From: Brachybacterium sacelli
Lineage (GTDB): Bacteria; Actinomycetota; Actinomycetes; Actinomycetales; Dermabacteraceae
Assembly: GCF_017876545.1 (NCBI RefSeq)
Contig: NZ_JAGIOD010000001.1
Coordinates: forward strand, 2,170,001 to 2,234,000
DNA: 64,000 nt
Reading direction: 5' to 3'
Within the stretch, counting starts at the first letter, position 1; each line of letters opens with the position of its first letter. The position numbers were made by a program, and so were the translations under genes. Positions 54,813 through 62,665 of the stretch are shown piece by piece. The notes beneath the pieces were generated by a model, which was not told the DNA's origin, did not search any database, and worked only from the letters and a program-made list of their open reading frames with translations.

Positions 54813-55469
54813 ATGGCCCTCACCCAGTCACTGACCGTGGTCGACGCGGTACGTCGCGAGCTCGAGATCGAGGAGCAGGCCGACGTCGGACGCACTCTGG
54901 TGCGCACGACGGCGACCCTCACCACGAACATCGCCCGGGCCCCGGCCCAGCTGTGGCCGCTGCTGACCGACCCCGCGCACCTCGCCCGATGGTTCGGTCC
55001 CGTCACGGGCGAGCTGCACGAGGGTGGCCGCTTCGCCGCGCCCCACGGCGCCCAGGGCAGCGTGATCCAGGTCGAGCCGCCCCATCAGATCTTCCTGACC
55101 TGGGAGCAGGACGGCGCGGTCGATCCGCTGCTGATCCGTCTGGATCCCGAGGACGACGGCACCACCTCCCTGGGCCTGCGGCACACCACCCTGAGCGAGC
55201 GCGAACGCTTCGACCGGATCGGCCCGGGCCTGCGGGCGCTGGACTGGGAGATCGCGTTGCTGGGGCTCGCCGCCGTCACCGACGGCTGGCGCACCAGCTG
55301 CCTCACCGAGGTGCCGACGCCGACTCCGCAGTGGCTGGCCGGTGCCGAGGGACGCGAGCTGCTGCGCGCCTGGTCGGTGCGCTGGGCGGCCGAGGCCGTC
55401 GCGGCCGGGGTCGACGAGGACACCGCGCGCCGAGGAGAGAGGGCGACCACGAGCATCTCCCTGGGCTGA
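54813..55469 (+). CDS. SRPBCC (AHSA1-like) domain protein
   Basis: 218 residues. The SRPBCC fold is indicated by TTNIARAPAQLWPLLTDPAH, LARWFGPVTGEL, GGRFAAPHGAQGSVIQVEPP, IFLTWEQDG and LRHTTLSERERFDR, all AHSA1/CalC-type positions. Such proteins bind hydrophobic ligands or chaperone clients. An N-terminal helix of about 40 residues is extra. GAGGAGAG before ATG 54813 fixes the start. It is not obviously linked in function to the MFS gene downstream. Confidence 0.85.
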   Translation: MALTQSLTVVDAVRRELEIEEQADVGRTLVRTTATLTTNIARAPAQLWPLLTDPAHLARWFGPVTGELHEGGRFAAPHGAQGSVIQVEPPHQIFLTWEQDGAVDPLLIRLDPEDDGTTSLGLRHTTLSERERFDRIGPGLRALDWEIALLGLAAVTDGWRTSCLTEVPTPTPQWLAGAEGRELLRAWSVRWAAEAVAAGVDEDTARRGERATTSISLG

Positions 55470-55559
55470 GTCCGTGCCCGGACGGAGCCGGCCGCGGGGC
55501 CCGTCCCGACGGCTGGGAAGTGTTTGCCCCGGCTCACTACCCGCTGACAGACTCGCGCA

Positions 55560-56873
55560 GTGACCACCCCCGAGACCTCGCCCCCGAGGGGGAGGCCCCG
55601 CTCGTCGAAGCAGGTGCTGTGGTCCCTGGCCCCGTCCGTGTACATCCCCAGCCTGCTGGAGTTCTCCGGGCTGGCGGCCCTGATGCCGGTGATCCCGCTG
55701 CTCGCCCTCGACCTCGGCTTCAGCGCCTGGCAGGCGGCGGCGCTGACGACGATCTTCGGTCTCACCTCGTTCCTCGGGCCGATCCCCGCCGGGCACCTCA
55801 TCTCCCGGGTCGGGGCGCGCAGTGCTCTGGTGGCCACCGGGTGCCTGCTGGTGATCGCGAACGTGGTCGCCTTCGCGGTGCTCACCCCGGCGGTCCAGGG
55901 CGAGGCCGCCCCCGTCCATCGCGTAGCCCTGGTGGTGCTGCTGCTGGTGATGGCCACGAACACGCAGGTATGGCAGCTGGGCCGTCAGGCGTACCTGGGC
56001 ACGGCGCTGCCACCGATGATGCGCGCGCGCGGGATGACGCTGTTCGGCGGGGTGATCCGGATCGGGCAGGTAGTCGGGCCGCTGCTCGGCGCCGTGGTCA
56101 TGGCGACGGGGTCCGACACCGGGGTGTTCGTGCTGTTCGCAGTGACCGCCGGCGCAGGGACCGTGATGATCGCGGTGTTCCTGCCGCCGGGGGAGATGCG
56201 GCAGGGCTCGGCCCGACCCCGTGACCGGCGCCTGCCCCGCACCTCGGCGCGTCGCCGGCTGCATGGCGCCGTGCTGGCGCGGATGGTGATGGTGGGGCTC
56301 GGGTTCACCCCGGTGATGATGGCCCGGGTCAACCGTCCGGTGATCGTGCCGCTGCTGGGGGCTGCGCTGGGCCTCGACTCGGTGTGGATCTCGATCGTGT
56401 TCGGCATCAGCGCCGTGCTCGAGATCCTGCTGGTGCTCCCGGCCGGGACCCTCATGGACCGTCACGGCCGCGCCGCCGTGGCAGTGCCCTGTGCGGTGCT
56501 GATGGGCGCCGGCTACCTGCTGCTGGCGCTCCTGGGGACGGTCTGGGCCGGGCAGGGGGAGACCCTCGCGGTGCTCGCCCTGCTGGTGCCCAGTCTGCTG
56601 ATCGGCCTCGGCAACGGACTGGGCTCGGGGATCGGTATGACCCTGGGTATCGATGTGTCCCCGGTCCACGACCGCACCCGGTACCTCGCCTGGTGGAACA
56701 CCATGCTCGGAGCGGGTCGCCTCGCGGCGCCGCTGGTCGTCACCGGGGTCGCCCTGTTCGCGCCGATCACGGTGGCGGGGGCCGCGATCGGCGGCCTGTG
56801 CCTGGTCGGGGGGACGTGGATGGCGCGGATCCTGCCCCGCGTCACCCCCTCCGGAGGGACCCGGGGGCGCTGA
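55560..56873 (+). CDS. MFS transporter, 12 segments
   Basis: 437 residues. YIPSLLEFSGLAALMPVIPL is the first helix, and motif A appears as GHLISRVGARSALVATG. A second motif-A-like loop, AGTLMDRHGRAAVAVPCAVL, marks the second half. Twelve helices fit the length. The substrate is not inferable. Start GTG 55560; CAGACT six bases upstream with TTGCCC 18 bp further could be a leaderless promoter. The gene is convergent with the second CarD gene, with the 56-bp repeat between them. Confidence 0.9.
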   Translation: MTTPETSPPRGRPRSSKQVLWSLAPSVYIPSLLEFSGLAALMPVIPLLALDLGFSAWQAAALTTIFGLTSFLGPIPAGHLISRVGARSALVATGCLLVIANVVAFAVLTPAVQGEAAPVHRVALVVLLLVMATNTQVWQLGRQAYLGTALPPMMRARGMTLFGGVIRIGQVVGPLLGAVVMATGSDTGVFVLFAVTAGAGTVMIAVFLPPGEMRQGSARPRDRRLPRTSARRRLHGAVLARMVMVGLGFTPVMMARVNRPVIVPLLGAALGLDSVWISIVFGISAVLEILLVLPAGTLMDRHGRAAVAVPCAVLMGAGYLLLALLGTVWAGQGETLAVLALLVPSLLIGLGNGLGSGIGMTLGIDVSPVHDRTRYLAWWNTMLGAGRLAAPLVVTGVALFAPITVAGAAIGGLCLVGGTWMARILPRVTPSGGTRGR

Positions 56874-56888
56874 GGCGGGGGCGGGTCT

Positions 56889-57008
56889 CGATCAGCAGTG
56901 CCGGATCGCCTGGTCTCCTACCGGCTCGTTCCTCGCCAGTACGTCGATCAGCAGTGCCGGATCGCCTGGTCTCCTACCGGCTCGTTCCTCGCCAGTACGT
57001 CGATCAGG
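56889..57008 (-). repeat. 56-bp tandem repeat, about 2.1 copies, beginning at the CarD-like stop codon
   Basis: Read on the minus strand, copies begin at 57008, 56952 and 56896. The two full copies are identical except for the first base. The unit opens CCTGATCGACGTACTG and includes GAGCCGGTAGGAGACCAGG. It aligns along its length with the unit at 3377-3520 (CTGATCGACGT(G/A)CTG, GAGC, AGGAGA(T/C)CAGG). Again the gene's TGA stop (57006-57004) is the TGA of the first copy. Confidence 0.93.
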
Positions 57009-57555
57009 CGGCGTCGCCGGTTGCGCCGAGCTCCACCGCACGCTCGGCCGTGTCCTGGAGCAGCTGATCCGCCTCCTCGAGGGTGATCGAACGGGCGATC
57101 GCGATCTCCGCGGCCAGCGGGGCGATCGCCTGCTTGAGCAGGTTGCGCTCGGCCAGGGAGGAGGGGGTGCCGCCCGAGTCGCCGAGGATGCCGCGGATGA
57201 CGTCGATGCGATCGGAGAGCCGGCCCGACTGCAGCTGCATGGTCAGGGACTTGATGCGGTGGGCCCAGGAGGCCTTCTTCGCCGGCGGCTCGATCGGCTC
57301 CGAGAGCTGCTCGACGAGCTCGGCGATCTCCTTCTCCTCGAGCACCGCCCGGAGCCCGATGACGTCCTTGCCGTCGGCCGGCACCGAGATGCGCATCTCG
57401 TCGCCGATGACCTCCATGTCGACGTACTCCCGATCGGTCCCGCGGACGCAGCGGGTGCAGGTGGAGACGATGCGCACCGGACCGTGGACGGGGTGGGTGA
57501 GCACCTCGCCGGGGGACGGGGCAGCGGTGTCGACGGACGCAGTGGCGACGGACAA
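57004..57555 (-). CDS. Second CarD/CdnL-like regulator
   Basis: 183 residues. The N-terminal Tudor-like domain is seen in SPGEVLTHPVHGPVRIVS and EYVDMEVIGDEMRISVPADG, and the helical domain in ASWAHRIKSLTMQLQSG and SSLAERNLLKQAIAPLAAE. It is clearly related to, but far from, the canonical CarD at 42572. A CTRC pair interrupts the loop where CarD touches RNA polymerase. The start is TTG 57555, with GAGGAGG seven bases upstream; no ATG or GTG alternative is near. It may modulate a subset of promoters. The stop lies in the 56-bp repeat. Confidence 0.8.
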   Translation of the reverse strand: MSVATASVDTAAPSPGEVLTHPVHGPVRIVSTCTRCVRGTDREYVDMEVIGDEMRISVPADGKDVIGLRAVLEEKEIAELVEQLSEPIEPPAKKASWAHRIKSLTMQLQSGRLSDRIDVIRGILGDSGGTPSSLAERNLLKQAIAPLAAEIAIARSITLEEADQLLQDTAERAVELGATGDAA

Positions 57556-57920
57556 GGGGGAACCTCCTCGGTGGACCTGTGCGCCGTCGGTACCGCGGAC
57601 CCCTCGGGGTCAGGGCGGCCGCACTCGGGACCGTGCAAGGGCCTGGTCAGACCCCTCCAGTAGCAGCATCGAGGCGGCTCGAGTGCCGTTCGACCTGCGG
57701 GAACAGGATGGCGGCACCTACGACAGCGCTTGCCCATGGTCTCATGGATCTGACACGATATCCAGAGCGTGACGTTTCCGGCTCGGTCACATCACGCGCC
57801 TCGCGAGGCGCGGGCGCGGAGACGGCGGAGACAGAGGAGGGACGACGGTCGACGACCGTGGCGAGATCGTCGACCGAAGGCGGATGCCCGGGTGGGTCGC
57901 GATGAGGTCTGATCGCCCCC
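57556..57920. promoter_or_regulatory. 365-bp divergent region between the CarD-like gene and the ABC operon
   Basis: No gene is convincing here. The CarD-like ribosome site is at the left end. Two inverted repeats stand out: an 18-bp perfect palindrome at 57795-57812 and ACGGTCG(A)CGACCGT at 57845-57859. TCTGAT is seven bases before the ABC gene's ATG and may be a leaderless -10. The rest shows no structure I can name. Confidence 0.5.
57795..57812. promoter_or_regulatory. Perfect 18-bp palindrome, operator candidate
   Basis: CGCGCCTCGCGAGGCGCG is exactly self-complementary. It lies 109 bp before the ABC ATPase start and could bind a dimeric regulator; alternatively it is a GC-rich hairpin. 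Confidence 0.4.
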
Positions 57921-58601
57921 ATGAGTCGTACTGCAGGGCGCGAGAAGAGCGCAGCATCCCCCGCCGTGCAGCCTGTCGAGTTCGAGGACGTCGGTGTCGT
58001 CTCCGACGGGAACGTGCTCCTGCTGGAAGCCACCGGCCGCGCTCGCGCAGGGGAGGTGCTCGCCGTGACGGGTGCCAACGGCTCCGGCAAGACGACCCTG
58101 CTGCGCGTGCTCGCGGGGCTGATCGCCCCCACCGTCGGCACCGTCCGCGTCGCCGGCCGCGCACCTGATGACCGCGACCGGACCTTCCGCGCCGCGCTCG
58201 CCGCGCTGATCGGACCGCCGCAGACGGCCCGCGATCTCACGGTGCTCGAGCACCTGCAGTTCATCGGCGCGACCTGGGGTACCGGCGCGGAGGAAGCCCG
58301 CACCCGGGCGGGGGAGCTGCTCGAGGAGCTGCAGATCGGGGCGCTCGGCGGTCGCTTCCCGCACGAGCTCTCCAGCGGTCAGTCCCAGCTCGTCGCCATC
58401 GCCCTCACACTGGCCCGGCCGTGCAGCGTGCTGCTGCTGGACGAGCCCGAGCAGCGCCTGGACGCCGATCGTCTGGCCCTGGTGATCGCCGCGATCCGGG
58501 CGCGGGCCGCTGCCGGTGCCGCCGTCGTGCTGGCGAGCCACAGTCCGCGTCTGCTCGAGGAGCTCGCCGATTCCCGCCTGCTGCTCGAGGAGCAGGGGTG
58601 A
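57921..58601 (+). CDS. ABC transporter ATP-binding protein
   Basis: 226 residues, a single nucleotide-binding domain. Walker A is TGANGSGKTTLLRVLAGL, the signature is ELSSGQSQLVAIALTLARP (SSGQS in place of the usual SGGQ), and Walker B is VLLLDEPEQRLD. The H-loop is in LASHSPRLLEE. It energises the membrane partner encoded next, whose GTG overlaps this stop (GTGA). Being small and paired with a multi-span partner, it is exporter-like. The cargo is unknown. Confidence 0.92.
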   Translation: MSRTAGREKSAASPAVQPVEFEDVGVVSDGNVLLLEATGRARAGEVLAVTGANGSGKTTLLRVLAGLIAPTVGTVRVAGRAPDDRDRTFRAALAALIGPPQTARDLTVLEHLQFIGATWGTGAEEARTRAGELLEELQIGALGGRFPHELSSGQSQLVAIALTLARPCSVLLLDEPEQRLDADRLALVIAAIRARAAAGAAVVLASHSPRLLEELADSRLLLEEQG

Positions 58602-60112
58602 ACGGTTCGCTCGGCCCCGTCCGGGAGGTCTGGGCGCAGCGCGCCGAGGCCCGCACCCGCGGTGATGTCCTCTACCTGGTGTACGTGGTGGTGCTCACCC
58701 TGCTGATCGTCGGGATCCCCGCGCTCGGGACGGCCGGCGAGGCCCTGGCCCGTCCCGACGTGCTCCCGGTGCTGCTCCTGGACCGGGCCCCGCAGGTCAC
58801 CGACGCTGTCACTCTGGTCTCGGCAGCGGCACTGGTGCTCCTCGGCGCGGTGCGCGGTCCCGCTCTGCTCTCCCCGTTCTTCACCGCGACCCTCGCCGCG
58901 AGCGGGATCCGCCGGCGCTCCGTGCTCTGGCGTCCCTTCGCCCGCTCCCTGCTGGCCCTGGCGCTGGGCATGGCGGTGGCAGCCGCTCTGCTCGGCGTCA
59001 CCCTGGCGACCGCCGGGCAGGCGGGCACGGACGCCGTGGTCGCCTTCGCGCTCGCCGCCGCGGGGACAGGTCTCCTGCTCGCGGTCGCCTGGTTCCTCGG
59101 CCAGCTGCTCCGCGACTGGGTCCGTCGGGTCCTCGCCGCCGCGCTCGCCGCTGTCGCGGTCGGGACGCTGCTGCTGCCCGTCGGCATCGGGCTCGGCGGG
59201 GCGTATCCGGCCGGAGGCACGCTCCCGGGCTCCTCGGCCCTCGGATTGCTGGGGGCAGGCGTCCTCGCCGTCGGGGCGGTCGTGCCCCTGCTCGACCGGC
59301 TGCGGGGCTCCGTGCTCCGCGAGCAGGCGAACCGATGGGACTCCGCCACCATGGCGGCGACCAGCATGGACATGGCCGGTGCCGCCGGGCTGCTGCGTGC
59401 CCCGCCCAGCACCGGGCGCCGGCTGCGCGCGGTCGGTGCCGGCCCCCTCCCGCTGCAGTACGTCCGACGGGACGTGATCGCCTGGCTGCGCAGCCCGGAG
59501 CGCCTGGTCACCGGCGCCCTCGGGACGCTGTTGGCCGCCGCCGCCCTCGCCGGCGCCACCCTGATCACAGGGCCGTTGTCCTGGTTCGTGGTGCTCGTCG
59601 GCTCCCTCGCCCTGTGGGCCGCGAGCAGCTCCTTCGTGGACGGTCTGCGTCATGGCGTGCACACGCTCGGGGCTCCGCGGCTGTTCGGCCAGTCCGCCGG
59701 CATGCAGACGATCCTGCACTCGCTCGCCCCGCTGCTGGCGCTGATCGTGCTCGGGGTCGCCGGCGGCGGCGCGGTGGGGATCGCCGCCGGCGGCGGGGGC
59801 ACCTCCGTGCTCGGGACCGTGCTCCTGCCCGTCGCCCTGGCTCCGGTGCTCGTCGCCGGTCGTGCCCGGGACGCTGCGAAGGGACCGATGCCGCTGGCGC
59901 TCAGCACCCCGATGCCCACCCCGCAGGGCGACCTGTCAGTGGTGACGATGCTCCTGTGGCAATCCGACGCCCTGCTGCTCGCCCTGGCCGGCGGGGCCCT
60001 GCTGCTGGTCGTCAGCATGCACGGCGCGCCCTGGCTGCTCGCCGCCGCCGCCGCTGAGACCGCCCTGATGATCCTGATGACCTGGGGGCGCCTGCGCGCC
60101 CTGCGGGACTGA
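58598..60112 (+). CDS. DUF6297-type membrane protein, ABC permease partner
   Basis: 504 residues with about a dozen hydrophobic segments and a polar N-terminus (EVWAQRAEARTRGDVLYL). Segments include LVYVVVLTLLIVGIPALG, AAALVLLGAVRGPALLSPFF and the late LLALAGGALLLVVSM. The central loop VRRDVIAWLRSPERLVTG resembles the permease/coupling region of DUF6297 proteins, which travel with an ABC ATPase in actinobacteria; no function has been shown that I know of. It is cotranslated with the ATPase and followed 17 bp later by a methyltransferase. Confidence 0.82.
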   Translation: MNGSLGPVREVWAQRAEARTRGDVLYLVYVVVLTLLIVGIPALGTAGEALARPDVLPVLLLDRAPQVTDAVTLVSAAALVLLGAVRGPALLSPFFTATLAASGIRRRSVLWRPFARSLLALALGMAVAAALLGVTLATAGQAGTDAVVAFALAAAGTGLLLAVAWFLGQLLRDWVRRVLAAALAAVAVGTLLLPVGIGLGGAYPAGGTLPGSSALGLLGAGVLAVGAVVPLLDRLRGSVLREQANRWDSATMAATSMDMAGAAGLLRAPPSTGRRLRAVGAGPLPLQYVRRDVIAWLRSPERLVTGALGTLLAAAALAGATLITGPLSWFVVLVGSLALWAASSSFVDGLRHGVHTLGAPRLFGQSAGMQTILHSLAPLLALIVLGVAGGGAVGIAAGGGGTSVLGTVLLPVALAPVLVAGRARDAAKGPMPLALSTPMPTPQGDLSVVTMLLWQSDALLLALAGGALLLVVSMHGAPWLLAAAAAETALMILMTWGRLRALRD

Positions 60113-60129
60113 GAGGAAGGAACCCGAGG

Positions 60130-60846
60130 ATGAACATCCGCACCACGCCGAACCCCCTGGTCCGGTGGGCCGGCCGCCGCCTGGGGGAGTTCAACGCGCG
60201 CCATCCCTGGAGCCACAACCACCATTTCCATCCCTGGATCCTGCGCTCGCTGCCTCCGGACGCCAGCCGGGTCCTCGACGTCGGCTGCGGCCGCGGCGAC
60301 CTGGTGGTCGAGCTGGCGGCACGGACGGGGCGGGTCGACGGGATCGACCCCGACCAGGAGATGTCCTACGCCGCCGCGTCCCGCTGCGCGGACGACCCCC
60401 GGGTGCGCATCCGCCGACGCTCGCTCACCGAGCACGCCGCGCGGGTGCTGGCCGCGGAGCCGGACGGTGCCTACGACGCGATCACGATGGTCGCCTCCCT
60501 GCACCACATGGACCTCGAGGAAGCACTGCGTCAGGCCCGCTCGCTGCTGCGGCCGGGAGGCAGGCTGCTCGTGGTCACCCTCACCACCCCGGTCACGGCC
60601 TTCGACCAGGTCTGGGACGTCGCGAATGCGCTGACGAACCCGATCATCGGCCTGGTGAAGCATCCACGGCCGGTGCGCGAGGCGGGAGAGCCCCTCCCGA
60701 TCCCGGTCCGGGACCCGTCCTGGTCGCTGGACGTGCTGCGCGAGAGCGCCGCGCTCGAGCTGCCCGGAGCCGTGATCCGGCGACGCGAGGGCTTCCGGGC
60801 GACCTTGCGCTGGGACCGGCCGGCCGCCGGGGAGTTCACCGCCTGA
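60130..60846 (+). CDS. Class I SAM-dependent methyltransferase
   Basis: 238 residues. SAM motif I is RVLDVGCGRGDLVVELAA, the acidic loop is GIDPDQEMSYAAA, and YDAITMVASLHHMDLEEALR with SLLRPGGRLLVVTL matches post-I and motif III of the Methyltransf_11 group. It acts on a small molecule or lipid rather than nucleic acid, by family resemblance. GAGGAAGGAACCC precedes ATG 60130. It is the third gene of the ABC-DUF6297 operon and may modify the exported compound. Confidence 0.9.
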   Translation: MNIRTTPNPLVRWAGRRLGEFNARHPWSHNHHFHPWILRSLPPDASRVLDVGCGRGDLVVELAARTGRVDGIDPDQEMSYAAASRCADDPRVRIRRRSLTEHAARVLAAEPDGAYDAITMVASLHHMDLEEALRQARSLLRPGGRLLVVTLTTPVTAFDQVWDVANALTNPIIGLVKHPRPVREAGEPLPIPVRDPSWSLDVLRESAALELPGAVIRRREGFRATLRWDRPAAGEFTA

Positions 60847-60861
60847 GCGGAGCCCCGGGGG

Positions 60862-62073
60862 TCAGCGCTGCGGGTGCTGGGCGATGACCTCGCCCAGACG
60901 CCCGACGGCGTCCTCGATGACCTCGGGTGAGTGCGTCACGAAGCTCAGACGCATCGTCGAGTGGTCCGGGTGGTCGGCGAAGAAGGACCAGCCCGGCAGG
61001 TAGGCGACCCCGGCCTCGACCGCGTCGGCCAGAATGCGCTGGGCGTCGTATCCCTCACCGAGCGCGGCCCACAGGAACATGCCGCCGTCGGGATGGGTGA
61101 CGTGGGCGCCGGGCGGCAGCACGGGGGCGATGGCGGACGCCATCGCATCGCGCCGCTCCCGGTAGACGCCGCTGACCGTCGCCACGTGGGCGTCGAGGTC
61201 CGCGGTCTCGAGGTAGCGGGCCACGGTCAGCTGGTCCACCACGGAGGACTGCATGGAGATCGCTGCCTTGGCCACGGCCAGGGTGTCCAGCACCGGTCCC
61301 TCCGCGCGGATCCAGCCGATGCGCACCCCCGGGCTCATGAGCTTGCTCATGGAGTTCAGCAGCAGGGTGCGCTCGCCCATCCCGGGCAGGGACGCGATCG
61401 GGGCCCAGGTGCCGCCGGTGAAGCTCAGCGCCCCGTACGGGTCGTCCTCCACCAGGGGCACGCCGGTGCGCAGCAGCACGTCGGCGACGGCTTCGCGGCG
61501 GGCGACCGGCATGGTGCGCCCGGTGGGATTCTGGAAGGTGGGGATCAGGTACGCCATCCGCGGACGGTGGGTGAGGATCGCTTCCTCGAGCGCCTCGGGC
61601 ACGACCCCGTCGTCGTCGGTGTCCACACCGATCATGCGGGCGCCGTGCACGGCGAAGGCCTGCACGGCCGCGAGGTAGGTGGGCGACTCCACGAGCACCA
61701 CGTCACCGGGCTCGAGCAGCGCCTGCGCGAGAACGAACAGCCCCTCCTGCGAGCCGGACGTGACCCGGATCTGGGAGGCATCGGTGGGCAGGTCCCGGCT
61801 GAGCCGGCGAGCTGCCTGCTCGCGCAGCTCCACCTCGCCCTCGCTGACCCCGTACTGCAGGGCTCGGTGGCCCTGCTGGGACAGCACCCACTCGTAGCAG
61901 GCGGCGACGGCCTGGAGGTCGAACAGCTCCGGGTCCGGGATGCCGCCGGCGAAGGAGACGACGTCCTCGCGCGCGGCGAGGGCGAAGATGTCCTTAAGCG
62001 GTGAGGACTCCATGCCCGCGTAACGGGCGGCCACGGGGAAGCGGTACGGCGCAGAGGTCTGGGGCACGGTCAT
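60862..62073 (-). CDS. PLP-dependent aminotransferase, LysN/MocR-like class I
   Basis: 403 residues, without a GntR-type DNA-binding domain. VVSFAGGIPDPELFDLQAV at the N-terminus, QYGVSEGEVELREQAA, VTSGSQEGLFVLAQALL, VESPTYLAAVQAF, IPTFQNPTGRTMP and the PLP lysine in LLNSMSKLMSPGVRIGW define the 2-aminoadipate/aromatic aminotransferase group. The amino donor is unknown; candidates are 2-aminoadipate, leucine or aromatic amino acids. CACGAT lies six bases before ATG 62073 on the minus strand. It lies 12 bp downstream of ogt on the same strand. Confidence 0.92.
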   Translation of the reverse strand: MTVPQTSAPYRFPVAARYAGMESSPLKDIFALAAREDVVSFAGGIPDPELFDLQAVAACYEWVLSQQGHRALQYGVSEGEVELREQAARRLSRDLPTDASQIRVTSGSQEGLFVLAQALLEPGDVVLVESPTYLAAVQAFAVHGARMIGVDTDDDGVVPEALEEAILTHRPRMAYLIPTFQNPTGRTMPVARREAVADVLLRTGVPLVEDDPYGALSFTGGTWAPIASLPGMGERTLLLNSMSKLMSPGVRIGWIRAEGPVLDTLAVAKAAISMQSSVVDQLTVARYLETADLDAHVATVSGVYRERRDAMASAIAPVLPPGAHVTHPDGGMFLWAALGEGYDAQRILADAVEAGVAYLPGWSFFADHPDHSTMRLSFVTHSPEVIEDAVGRLGEVIAQHPQR

Positions 62074-62085
62074 CGCCCCATCGTG

Positions 62086-62625
62086 TCACGTGGTCAGGGC
62101 CCCTTCGAGGACGAGCAGTGCCTGTTTGGTCTCGATCCCGCCCGCGTAGCCGGTCATCGCTCCGCTGGTGCCGAGCACGCGGTGGCACGGGACCACGATC
62201 GAGAGCGGGTTGGAGCCGACGGCCGCGCCCACGGCCTGGGCGGCGCGGGGGCGGCCGAGATCCTGGGCGATCCGCCCGTAGGTGGTGGTCGCGCCGCGAG
62301 GGATCTCCTGCAGTCGGGCCCAGACCGCCTGCTGGAACGCGGTGCCGCGTGGTGCCAGCGGCAGGTCGAAGTCCTCGCGCTCGCCGGCCAGGTAGGCGAG
62401 CAGCTGGTCCCCGGCCGCCTCCAACAGGGGATCGGTCGCCGCGGCCGGCTCGCCGAGCCGTGCCGGGGGTGGGAAGTGGTTCTGCTCCTCACGCCAGAGC
62501 CCGGTGACCGCCCCGCCCTCGGCGGCGAGCACGTAGGTGCCCAGCGGGGTGGGGAGCCGGCGGTGGCGCGGCCCCGGTGCAAACGTGTCGGCCGGGAGCT
62601 GTCGGGTGGGGTGGGTGTCGGTCAT
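62086..62625 (-). CDS. ogt: Methylated-DNA-[protein]-cysteine S-methyltransferase
   Basis: 179 residues. It removes O6-alkyl groups from guanine by transfer to its own cysteine, in VVPCHRVLGTSGAMTGYAGG (PCHRV). FQQAVWARLQEIPRGATTTYG is the DNA-recognition helix, and RAAQAVGAAVGSNPL supports it. The N-terminal domain is the degenerate alpha/beta part typical of Ogt. It follows the Ada-AlkA gene by 40 bp, forming an alkylation-repair operon. Confidence 0.96.
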   Translation of the reverse strand: MTDTHPTRQLPADTFAPGPRHRRLPTPLGTYVLAAEGGAVTGLWREEQNHFPPPARLGEPAAATDPLLEAAGDQLLAYLAGEREDFDLPLAPRGTAFQQAVWARLQEIPRGATTTYGRIAQDLGRPRAAQAVGAAVGSNPLSIVVPCHRVLGTSGAMTGYAGGIETKQALLVLEGALTT

Positions 62626-62665
62626 CTCAGGGATCCTTCCATGGGGTCGTGAGCGGGGTCAGGGG

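Noticed and set aside
56889..57008. CRISPR array
   Set aside because: The repeat copies are directly adjacent without variable spacers, only about two copies exist, and no cas genes are present.
57556..57920. tRNA or small RNA gene in the gap
   Set aside because: No cloverleaf with a T-loop GTTCRANNC block and acceptor stem could be drawn; only palindromes and promoters are visible.
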